Positions 1-5,660 of a stretch of 5,660 nt of DNA are shown here, one piece after another (the stretch's first letter is position 1; each line of letters opens with the position of its first letter). Source of the stretch: an uncultured Candidatus Melainabacteria bacterium (GTDB lineage Bacteria > Cyanobacteriota > Vampirovibrionia > Gastranaerophilales > Gastranaerophilaceae); the NCBI GenBank assembly GCA_937891325.1, contig CALAFU010000092.1, positions 1-5,660 on the forward strand. Reading direction: 5' to 3'. Position numbers and translations under genes: made by a program. A model generated the notes under the pieces. That model saw nothing but the letters and a program-made list of their open reading frames with translations, was not told the origin of the DNA and did no database searches.

Positions 1-27
1 CAATATTTTTCCAATTACTAAGTAGTA

Positions 28-61
28 TAGGTCGCCGTTTGCTTTAGCAAACGGCGACCTA
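28..61. other. GC-rich perfect hairpin downstream of gene 1, possible transcript end
   Basis: A perfect inverted repeat: positions 28-42 pair with 47-61, giving a 15-bp stem closed by a TTTA loop. The stem core (GGTCGCCGTTTGC) is clearly richer in G+C than its surroundings. It begins 25 bases past the stop codon of the minus-strand gene ending at 86, where a terminator would be expected. However, neither strand has a U-tract after the stem: the minus strand continues TACTACTTAG. It may be a U-less terminator, an mRNA 3'-end stabiliser, or a copy of a dispersed palindromic repeat. No second copy is seen in this window. The hairpin is certain; its role is not. Confidence 0.6.
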
Positions 62-85
62 CTAGAAAGATTATATAAAGATAGT

Positions 86-1918
86 TTATACAGCTTCTTT
101 GTTAAGAGCTTCAGAAAGATGTGCGATTGTTCTAGGGAAGTATTGTTGTAGGTATTGAGAACGAATAGCTAATAATTCCATAGTTTTAGGAGTAGTTAAC
201 AAGGCATTACTTTCTGCGATTGTTTCTCTAAGACCACCGACTTCTCCGCCGTAGTGGTTTAGAGTGTTGATGAAGTAATCGATGTGATCACGTTGAGCGT
301 CAGGGAACGCTTTGTTGAAGTTTTTCTTTTCATCTTCAAATGTTTTATTTAATTTTTCATCAGCAAAGATAGCTTTACCGATAGTTTCTTTTAATTTGAT
401 GCTAGAGTTTAAGTTTACATCTCTCATATCTCTAGCATGTCCAAGTTCGTGTAATACAACGAATAATTGGTCGCCTGAGTGAATAGACTTGTCTGCAGGT
501 GCGTAATATGATTCAAGAGGACTGTCGATACCAACTAGAGTTTTAGTTGATTGAGCCACTTTGATTAATTCTTCACCTGGCATTTCTTTTAGAGAAGCTA
601 AGATTTTCTTTTTGTTGCCTTGAATTTTCTTGTCAATGTCAAGAGTTACAACTTCTCTTTCAGGACGTTTTAAATCTTTTACATCAATTGATTTGTCGCT
701 CAAAGTGATTTCATATTTGTCATCGTTGTTAGATGAGATGATTTTGTTTGGCGCAACAACTTCAAAAGTAGCGCTCTTTTTCAAAAGAACTTTACCGTTT
801 TTATCTGTAATTTTGTAATCAGAAATTCTGTTACCGTTTTCGTCATTTTCGTATAAATAATCAGTTCTTGTACCATCTAGAGAAACCATGTTCTTTTTGA
901 TTGATGTAATACCTGTTTTCTTGTCGAATTTACCAGAAGAAACGATTTCTTCTTTGCCGTTTGGGTATTGGTATTTAATATCGAAAATACCAGGAATTTC
1001 TGATGGGGCAGTATATTCAGTTCTTACAACTTTGTTATTTTTATCTTTAATAACTCTAACCTCGTGAGTTACAGCCGGATAACCGTTTTCGTCTGCTTGT
1101 AAACGAACTTTAGAAATTGTGTTATTTCTCAAGTCTTTTACTTTTTTGATTTGGTAAATGTTACCTTTTTTAGTCCTGTAAACTTCTGCAGTTTCGACAG
1201 CTTCTTTGTTCATATTTTTGTCAACAAGAGCAGTGTAAACTGTGCCTTTTTTGTCTTGTGCAATTATGTTGAAGGCTTGTCTGTCTGAATGGTCACATGT
1301 GAAAATAACTTGTTTTGGGTTGTTGTTGCAAGTTTCTTTTTCAACTTCAGCAACTCTATTTGCAGCTTTTTCTAAAAAGTCTGATTTAAAACCTGCCATA
1401 GCAACGATATTTTCTGGGCTAAGGCTAGTTTTAGTCAATGGCTTTGTATGTTTTAAAGTTTTTCCGTCAGCTTTTCTGTTAAATAGAAGAAGTTGACTTT
1501 CTGAGTATCTAGGTTGGTCTTGAGCGTTTTTAACGTCAGAATAATCCTTGATAGTATCAAGTTTTTCAGTATCTTGCATAGCAAAAGTTACTACGCTGTT
1601 ACCTGAAATGTAATCTTTTTTAGCTAAAGCGTGAACAGAGTTCCATTTTTCAGGAGCTTCTGTCAAAATGCTTTTCATAATTGCAATATTTTTAACGCTA
1701 AATTTTTCTTTAGGGTTGCCAGATTTATTGTCTTTGATATTTTTTAATTGACCTAAAGCAATAGCAACATCAAAAGTTTCTTTTTCAAAAGCATCTGGGG
1801 TAGCAATGTAATCTTTAGGTGCGTTAGGGCTAACTGTTCTTTGAGGGTTAGTCTGTCTTGTTTTGCTTGCAAAAGCAATGTTTGTATTATTTCTGTAAGG
1901 GGTAACAGTTAAATTCAT
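86..1918 (-). CDS. Putative zinc metallopeptidase (HELGH) with beta-rich repeat region
   Basis: This encodes 610 residues ending in TAA; I do not recognise a named family. The C-terminal part carries HELGH at 490-494, the zinc-binding and catalytic HExxH motif. ETIAES follows at 565-570, and E565 or E569 is a plausible third zinc ligand. HELGHxxD followed by ExxAE resembles M34/ATLF-type gluzincins, but the 71-residue gap from H494 to E565 looks longer than in those proteins, so the placement is tentative. Residues about 215-415 are rich in short charged beta-like strands with NG/DKN turns. They include a repeated unit (DENG, then I-x-DKN-x-KV) at 276-303 and 359-384. Only two cysteines occur, C197 and C208. 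The N-terminus is Asn/Thr-rich with no signal peptide or membrane segment. The ATG at 1918 is chosen because GGAGG lies 11 bases upstream and a good promoter lies just beyond. The frame stays open to a GTG at 2041, but that extension would cover the promoter and lacks a ribosome site. The substrate is unknown. It is probably transcribed alone. Confidence 0.85.
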   Translation of the reverse strand: MNLTVTPYRNNTNIAFASKTRQTNPQRTVSPNAPKDYIATPDAFEKETFDVAIALGQLKNIKDNKSGNPKEKFSVKNIAIMKSILTEAPEKWNSVHALAKKDYISGNSVVTFAMQDTEKLDTIKDYSDVKNAQDQPRYSESQLLLFNRKADGKTLKHTKPLTKTSLSPENIVAMAGFKSDFLEKAANRVAEVEKETCNNNPKQVIFTCDHSDRQAFNIIAQDKKGTVYTALVDKNMNKEAVETAEVYRTKKGNIYQIKKVKDLRNNTISKVRLQADENGYPAVTHEVRVIKDKNNKVVRTEYTAPSEIPGIFDIKYQYPNGKEEIVSSGKFDKKTGITSIKKNMVSLDGTRTDYLYENDENGNRISDYKITDKNGKVLLKKSATFEVVAPNKIISSNNDDKYEITLSDKSIDVKDLKRPEREVVTLDIDKKIQGNKKKILASLKEMPGEELIKVAQSTKTLVGIDSPLESYYAPADKSIHSGDQLFVVLHELGHARDMRDVNLNSSIKLKETIGKAIFADEKLNKTFEDEKKNFNKAFPDAQRDHIDYFINTLNHYGGEVGGLRETIAESNALLTTPKTMELLAIRSQYLQQYFPRTIAHLSEALNKEAV

Positions 1919-1929
1919 TTTCTTTAATT

Positions 1930-1934
1930 CCTCC
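1930..1934 (-). promoter_or_regulatory. Shine-Dalgarno GGAGG deciding the start of the metallopeptidase gene
   Basis: The minus strand reads ACGGAGGAATTAAAGAAA before the ATG at 1918. GGAGG is a full anti-SD match, and the 11-base spacer is slightly long. It supports the internal ATG over the upstream in-frame GTG at 2041, which has no purine-rich site before it. Confidence 0.75.
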
Positions 1935-1949
1935 GTAATTCCAAAAATA

Positions 1950-1978
1950 ATAATAGTACTTTTTACACTTTTTGGCAA
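1950..1978 (-). promoter_or_regulatory. Sigma70-type promoter of the metallopeptidase gene
   Basis: On the minus strand, TTGCCA (-35, positions 1978-1973) is followed by a 17-base spacer and TATTAT (-10, positions 1955-1950). Both boxes are near consensus and the spacing is optimal. Transcription would start near 1943, leaving a leader of about 25 bases that contains the GGAGG site. This placement is what makes a short 610-residue product likely. It is predicted by inspection only. Confidence 0.7.
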
Positions 1979-1982
1979 GTAA

Positions 1983-2004
1983 TTTTTGTAAAATCCTACA
2001 AAAA
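1983..2004. promoter_or_regulatory. Palindrome TTTTTGTA-N6-TACAAAAA, candidate operator
   Basis: Perfect 8-base arms (1983-1990 and 1997-2004) are separated by six bases (AAATCC on the plus strand). The element ends five bases upstream of the -35 box of the metallopeptidase promoter, a typical position for an activator dimer. Its A/T-rich arms could also act as an UP-like element. Chance A/T symmetry cannot be excluded, though the GTA/TAC centre adds specificity. No regulator gene for it is evident here. Confidence 0.4.
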
Positions 2005-2056
2005 GCGCAATAAAAGTTAACAATAAGAGTACAAAAGACACTTAATAAAAGCTAGT

Positions 2057-2081
2057 AAAAATGGGGTTTTTAGCCCCATTT
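2057..2081 (-). terminator. Intrinsic terminator of the HD-GYP regulator gene
   Basis: On the minus strand, AAATGGGG (2081-2074 side) pairs with CCCCATTT across a seven-base loop, an 8-bp stem with a four-G:C core. It begins 23 bases past the TAA of the gene ending at 2104. The 3' arm runs into a stretch of five T residues followed by ACTAG, so the U-tract is short but present. It separates the HD-GYP transcript from the downstream metallopeptidase unit. Confidence 0.75.
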
Positions 2082-2103
2082 GAAACTGTTAAATTAGTAG
2101 TAA

Positions 2104-3177
2104 TTATTCTTCAAGTTCATCTCTAATTTTTTTGAACTCTTGGTTAATAATCATGAACGCATCTAATATGTATGGGTCAAATTGAGTTCCTCGACCTTTC
2201 TTCATAATGTCTACACATTTTTCGTGAGGGAAAGCATCTTTATAAACACGGCGAGAAGCAAGCGCATCATAAACATCTGCGATTGCCATAATTCTTGCGC
2301 ATAGCGGAATGTCTTCGCCTTGAAGGTTTTCGGGATATCCAGAACCGTCCCAACGTTCGTGGTGATAACGTGCAATATAAACGCCCATTTCAATAAAATC
2401 GTTTGTTCCAAATTTTTTGTGTACTTCTGAAAGCGTATCTGCACCATAAATTGTGTGATACTTCATTTTGTTAAATTCTTCAGGAGTTAATCGTCCAGGT
2501 TTCAATAAAATGCTGTCAGAGATTGCAACCTTGCCGATGTCGTGCAATGGACTTGCATATACAATATTTTTTACGAAACTTTTTGTAATTTCATTTTTGT
2601 ATGGCGAACTTTTTGCCAATTCGGTTGCAAGCGCATAACAGTATTTTTGAACCCTTTCAAGATGTTTGCCTGTGTCGTCATCTCTAGATTGTGCAAGTTT
2701 TGCTAGAGAAAAAATTGTCTCCATTTGCGCTTCAGAGGTACGTTTCACTTGTTGCTCTACAATTTGCATCAAGTGCTTGTTCTTTTCCTCAAGTTCCTTT
2801 TTCATATCAACCAATTTAAGATGTGTTTTGATACGAACTCGAGCTTCTTCTGCTTTGTATGGTTTTGTGATGTAATCAACAGCGCCTACTGCAAAGCCTT
2901 TTGCTACATCTGATGAATTTGATAATGCACTAATAAAGATAATTGGAATATCTTCCACTTGAGGGTCTTTCTTTAACCTTTCAGCCAAATCAAAACCGTT
3001 GATGTCAGGCATATTTACGTCTAACAAAATTAAATCTGGTTTTTCCTGTAACACAAGACTTCTTACAACCTTTGGATCTGTTACTTGTATAACCCTGTAA
3101 GCATCTTTTTTAAGGATTAGTGTTAAAATCTTTAAATTTGTTTCGTTGTCATCGACGATTAAAATCTTCTTATTCAT
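2104..3177 (-). CDS. REC-HD-GYP response regulator, probable cyclic-di-GMP phosphodiesterase
   Basis: A 357-residue cytosolic regulator of RpfG type. Residues 1-120 form a receiver domain with acidic pocket D9/D10, phosphoacceptor D53 (LLDVNMPD), S83 after strand 4, and K105 in ITKPY. A charged helix at about 121-150 links it to the HD-GYP domain (about 150-357). That domain keeps H172, H212-D213 (HDIGK), H241, H272-H273, the signature HHERWDGSGYP (272-282) and D301, so metal binding and hydrolysis of cyclic-di-GMP look intact. Position 168, four before H172, is Asp where several relatives have Glu. Family knowledge predicts that phosphorylation of D53 controls the phosphodiesterase; that this happens here is inference. 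The start fits because the receiver's first strand begins at residue 3. No Shine-Dalgarno precedes it, and the -10 box is only six bases upstream. It is divergent from the hybrid kinase gene, its likely partner. Its own terminator follows. Confidence 0.95.
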   Translation of the reverse strand: MNKKILIVDDNETNLKILTLILKKDAYRVIQVTDPKVVRSLVLQEKPDLILLDVNMPDINGFDLAERLKKDPQVEDIPIIFISALSNSSDVAKGFAVGAVDYITKPYKAEEARVRIKTHLKLVDMKKELEEKNKHLMQIVEQQVKRTSEAQMETIFSLAKLAQSRDDDTGKHLERVQKYCYALATELAKSSPYKNEITKSFVKNIVYASPLHDIGKVAISDSILLKPGRLTPEEFNKMKYHTIYGADTLSEVHKKFGTNDFIEMGVYIARYHHERWDGSGYPENLQGEDIPLCARIMAIADVYDALASRRVYKDAFPHEKCVDIMKKGRGTQFDPYILDAFMIINQEFKKIRDELEE

Positions 3178-3183
3178 AAATGA

Positions 3184-3212
3184 ATTATAACATCAGATTT
3201 TTTCATTTGCAA
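3184..3212 (-). promoter_or_regulatory. Promoter of the HD-GYP regulator, predicted leaderless
   Basis: The minus strand carries TTGCAA (-35, positions 3212-3207), a 17-base spacer and a perfect TATAAT (-10, positions 3189-3184). Only TCATTT separates the -10 box from the ATG at 3177, so the predicted transcription start falls on or within a base or so of the start codon. There is no ribosome-binding sequence in between. Confidence 0.65.
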
Positions 3213-3228
3213 AATTTCATGCTAATAT
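3200..3228 (+). promoter_or_regulatory. Promoter of the hybrid kinase gene, extended -10 type
   Basis: TTTTCA (3200-3205, four of six consensus bases) lies 17 bases before TAATAT (3223-3228). TG at 3220-3221 gives an extended -10 (TGCTAATAT), which would compensate for the weak -35. Transcription would start near 3235, giving a leader of about 24 bases. The -35 boxes of the two divergent promoters sit back to back, one base apart, so RNA polymerase could probably occupy only one at a time. Confidence 0.55.
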
Positions 3229-3247
3229 AGTTACACTTAGTAAAGAT

Positions 3248-3251
3248 AGGG
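3248..3251 (+). promoter_or_regulatory. Shine-Dalgarno-like AGGG before the hybrid kinase
   Basis: AGGG lies seven bases before the ATG at 3259, a normal spacing. It is a partial match only, but it supports this start, and it contrasts with the divergent gene, which has no such site. Confidence 0.55.
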
Positions 3252-3258
3252 ATTTTAC

Positions 3259-5660
3259 ATGGAAATAGATTTAAACACAAGAGTAGAGGCTTGGTTGAAT
3301 TGGCTTAATTCAACACCAGAATATATATTTTTTAAAGATTTGTCAGGGGCTTATCAAGGTACATCAAGATCAAACGCTTTAATGGCTGGATTTTCTTCTA
3401 TGCAAGAAATGATTGGCAAAACAGACGAAGAAATTTTTTCGCCAGAAATGGTCAAAATCTTTAAAAAAGAAGACGAAATTATTGTAAAAACAGGTGAAAC
3501 ACGAACTTTTGAAAATCAAGTGGAACACCCAGAAAAAGGAACTCGTTTGATTGAAACAATTAAATCACCTTTGTATAATAATAAGGGTGAAATTATTGGG
3601 GTGCAAGGTGTTTCAAGAGATATTACCGAAAAAAGAAAACTTGTTTTAAAGGTTAAAGAACAAACCTCTCAATTGAGAGCGTTGTTTGACAATATTCCGT
3701 TTGCTCTTTGGATTAAAGACGTTGAGGGCAAATTCAGAATGGTAAATGAAGAGTACGAAAATTACTACGGACTAAAAAAAGAGTATATTATCGGAAAACA
3801 CATGAGCGAGGTGCTTAGAACTGAAAAGCTAGCGCCTGAAAAGACCGTAGATCAACTAGTAGAAACAGATAAAAAGGTTATCTGGACGAAAAAGATGTTC
3901 CGAGAAGTTGAACACATGTGCTTGAGGGGTGAGGATTATTATGTTTCTATTACAAAAGCCCCAATTTTTGATGAAAAAGGCGAGGTTGTTGGACTTTTGG
4001 GTATTTCTTATGATATTACAGAAGAACGCCGTCAAGAGAAAAATTTGCGAATAGCTAAAATTCAAGCAGAAAGTGCAAACCGCGCAAAAAGTGAATTCTT
4101 GGCAAATATGAGCCATGAAATCAGAACTCCGATGAATGGGATTTTAGGTTTCATTCAACTTCTTGCCGATACAAAATTAACAGAAGAACAAGAGGACTAT
4201 GTTACAGAAGCTCAAAAGTCTTCTGAAATATTGTTAGAATTGCTTAATGACATCTTAGACTTGTCAAAAATTGAAGCAGGAAAAATGACTTTGGAAAACA
4301 TTAGCTTTAATGTAAGAAACGTGCTGGAAGATGTTGGAACGCTTGCCTCTTCAAACGCCGCAAAAAAAGATGTTGAGATTAATGTTTTGTGTCATTCAGA
4401 TGTGCCTGAGCGAATTGTCGGGGATTCTGTAAAACTAAAACAAGTGCTTAATAACTTGGTGAATAATGCAATTAAATTTACTGAGGTTGGCGAAATTAAT
4501 GTTACTGCAAAACTTTTAGAAAAAAATAGTGAAAAACTTCGCTTGCAGTTTGATATTGAAGATACGGGGATTGGGATTTCAGAAGAAAATCAAGCCAAAA
4601 TTTTTAAAGCGTTCACACAAGCGGATAGCTCGACAACTAGAAAATATGGCGGTACAGGCTTAGGACTAGCGGGTTTAAAAAATTTTGTCAGTATGATGAA
4701 TGGTGAAATTACGCTAGAATCTGAAGAAGGTGTAGGCTCAAAATTCACATTTACGGCAGAATTTGGCGTTGATGAAACAGAAGTTGAAACTTTAGACTTG
4801 TCAAAAGATGCGCTAGATAACTTAAAGATTTTAGTCGTGGACGATAACAAAACAAATTTAAAGATTGTTGATTACTATTTGAAGGAATACAACTGCGAAA
4901 CTGTTTGTGTTGAATCAGTAGAGGATGCGATTAACGAATTGTCTGTAAATGGAGGTTATGACTTAATTTTATCTGATTATTGTATGCCTGAATACGATGG
5001 CTTGTATTTGGCACAAAAGATTAGAGAAAAATCGCCAGAACTTCCGATTATACTTTTGTCTTCAAGAGGTCAAATGGCAGATTGTAAAGCAAATACAGAG
5101 GAATTTATTCAAGGATATTTGCCAAAACCGATTAGAAAAGATGACTTGATAAAATGTATTTCGCTTGTTATGAATAAGGCAACGGATTCAGTTGTAACAA
5201 ATCAAACCTTGATAGAGGCAAATTCAGACTTGAAGTTACGAATTTTGTTGGTTGAGGATAATGCAATAAATCAAAAACTTATCTCAAAAATGTTGGCAAA
5301 AGCAAACTTAAGTTGTGATATTGCAAACAACGGTAAAGAGGCGCTTGAAGCTATTGAAGCAAACAAATACGACTTAGTCTTAATGGATTGTCAAATGCCT
5401 GTTCTTGACGGTTATGAGACAACAAGAATTTTGAGAGAAGATGAACGCTACAAATCTCTTCCTATCATCGCACTAACTGCAAACGCTATGCAAAGTGACT
5501 ACCAAACTTGTATTGATGCCGGCATGGACGATTATTTGGCAAAACCTTTGAAATACCAGTCATTAATAGAAATTTTGAAGAAATATAATGACTTGATAAG
5601 TGATGAAATTGAAACCGATATTTTAGAGGCAAAAATTGAAAATGAACACGAACTTGGGAC
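3259..5660 (+). CDS. Soluble hybrid sensor histidine kinase PAS-PAS-HisKA-HATPase-REC-REC, 3' end missing
   Basis: An open frame of 800 complete codons runs off the window with no stop. There is no signal peptide or membrane segment, so the sensor should be cytosolic. PAS 1 covers about residues 10-128 and PAS 2 about 138-258; each ends in a PAC-like DIT-E-R motif. A helical linker leads to the HisKA domain, with phosphoacceptor H286 in SHEIRTP. The ATPase domain shows the N box (NNLVNNAIKFT, around 398-408), G1 (DTGIGI, 435-440), F box (IFKAF) and G2 (GGTGLGL, 464-470). Receiver 1 (about 522-640) has D528/D529, D573 and K623. Receiver 2 (about 660-778) has E666/D667, D710, T740 and K762. All key residues are intact, so it should autophosphorylate and relay phosphate. 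The remaining 20 or so residues are charged and helical; an Hpt domain could follow but is not in view. The ligand of the PAS domains cannot be read from sequence. The divergent REC-HD-GYP gene is the obvious candidate partner. Confidence 0.95.
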   Translation, partial: MEIDLNTRVEAWLNWLNSTPEYIFFKDLSGAYQGTSRSNALMAGFSSMQEMIGKTDEEIFSPEMVKIFKKEDEIIVKTGETRTFENQVEHPEKGTRLIETIKSPLYNNKGEIIGVQGVSRDITEKRKLVLKVKEQTSQLRALFDNIPFALWIKDVEGKFRMVNEEYENYYGLKKEYIIGKHMSEVLRTEKLAPEKTVDQLVETDKKVIWTKKMFREVEHMCLRGEDYYVSITKAPIFDEKGEVVGLLGISYDITEERRQEKNLRIAKIQAESANRAKSEFLANMSHEIRTPMNGILGFIQLLADTKLTEEQEDYVTEAQKSSEILLELLNDILDLSKIEAGKMTLENISFNVRNVLEDVGTLASSNAAKKDVEINVLCHSDVPERIVGDSVKLKQVLNNLVNNAIKFTEVGEINVTAKLLEKNSEKLRLQFDIEDTGIGISEENQAKIFKAFTQADSSTTRKYGGTGLGLAGLKNFVSMMNGEITLESEEGVGSKFTFTAEFGVDETEVETLDLSKDALDNLKILVVDDNKTNLKIVDYYLKEYNCETVCVESVEDAINELSVNGGYDLILSDYCMPEYDGLYLAQKIREKSPELPIILLSSRGQMADCKANTEEFIQGYLPKPIRKDDLIKCISLVMNKATDSVVTNQTLIEANSDLKLRILLVEDNAINQKLISKMLAKANLSCDIANNGKEALEAIEANKYDLVLMDCQMPVLDGYETTRILREDERYKSLPIIALTANAMQSDYQTCIDAGMDDYLAKPLKYQSLIEILKKYNDLISDEIETDILEAKIENEHELG

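Noticed and set aside
1242..1496. Plus-strand open frame of 84 codons inside the metallopeptidase gene.
   Set aside because: It lies fully opposite a convincing coding sequence, has no recognisable motif, and its composition mirrors the complement of the real gene. The same applies to 630-818, 2666-2875, 2725-2913, 3856-4116 and 4590-4850, and to 2211-2447 in another frame on the same strand as gene 2.
1983..2004. The TTTTTGTA/TACAAAAA palindrome as a terminator.
   Set aside because: The stem is only A/T with one G:C pair and too weak to terminate, while a proper terminator for the upstream gene already exists at 2057-2081.
1919..2041. In-frame N-terminal extension of the metallopeptidase from a GTG at 2041, beginning with a hydrophobic stretch resembling a signal peptide or membrane anchor.
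   Set aside because: The start is GTG with no Shine-Dalgarno, and the extension overlaps a near-consensus promoter and the GGAGG site for the ATG at 1918. The Phe/Leu/Ile run is what T-rich non-coding DNA encodes. If the extension were real, the protein would be membrane-targeted, so the start is still worth confirming.
4822..5178. First receiver of the hybrid kinase as a degenerate pseudo-receiver, as is common in tandem-receiver kinases.
   Set aside because: The acidic pair D528/D529, phosphoacceptor D573 and K623 are all present, so there is no sequence reason to call it inactive.
1..5660. A defence system, mobile element or CRISPR array.
   Set aside because: There are no spaced direct repeats, transposase, integrase, toxin-antitoxin pair or nuclease genes. 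The HExxH peptidase alone does not make a defence locus, and its neighbours are ordinary signalling genes.

Overview
The window comes from an AT-rich bacterial genome, roughly one third G+C by eye. It holds three protein-coding genes and three short intergenic regions. I see no RNA genes, insertion sequences, CRISPR arrays or phage genes. The organism cannot be fixed from this sequence. The AT-rich coding style, the soluble multi-PAS hybrid kinase, and a protein opening with a short Asn-rich leader (NNTNIAFASK) are compatible with a gut-type lineage such as Gastranaerophilales (Melainabacteria) or an AT-rich Firmicute. That is an impression, not a demonstration.

Layout. Positions 1-85 are non-coding and contain a GC-rich perfect hairpin just past the end of gene 1. 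Gene 1 (86-1918, minus) encodes a 610-residue protein that I do not recognise by name. It has a C-terminal zinc-metallopeptidase signature (HELGH, later ETIAES) behind a beta-rich, repeat-bearing middle. Positions 1919-2103 contain gene 1's own sigma70-type promoter and Shine-Dalgarno sequence, an 8+8 bp palindrome directly upstream of the -35 box, and the intrinsic terminator of gene 2. Gene 2 (2104-3177, minus) encodes a response regulator with receiver and HD-GYP domains, a probable cyclic-di-GMP phosphodiesterase. Positions 3178-3258 form a compact divergent promoter region. Gene 3 (3259 to the window end, plus, 3' end missing) encodes a soluble hybrid sensor histidine kinase: PAS-PAS-HisKA-HATPase-REC-REC.

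How they may work together. Genes 2 and 3 are divergently transcribed from an 81-bp region whose promoters interleave. A hybrid kinase beside a REC-HD-GYP regulator recalls the RpfC/RpfG pair, so the likely circuit is sensing by the PAS domains, a phosphorelay through the hybrid kinase, and control of cyclic-di-GMP breakdown. This pairing is inferred from gene order. Gene 1 has its own promoter and lies behind a terminator, so it is probably a separate unit. The most distinctive points are the apparently leaderless start of gene 2 and the unfamiliar metallopeptidase with its operator-like palindrome.
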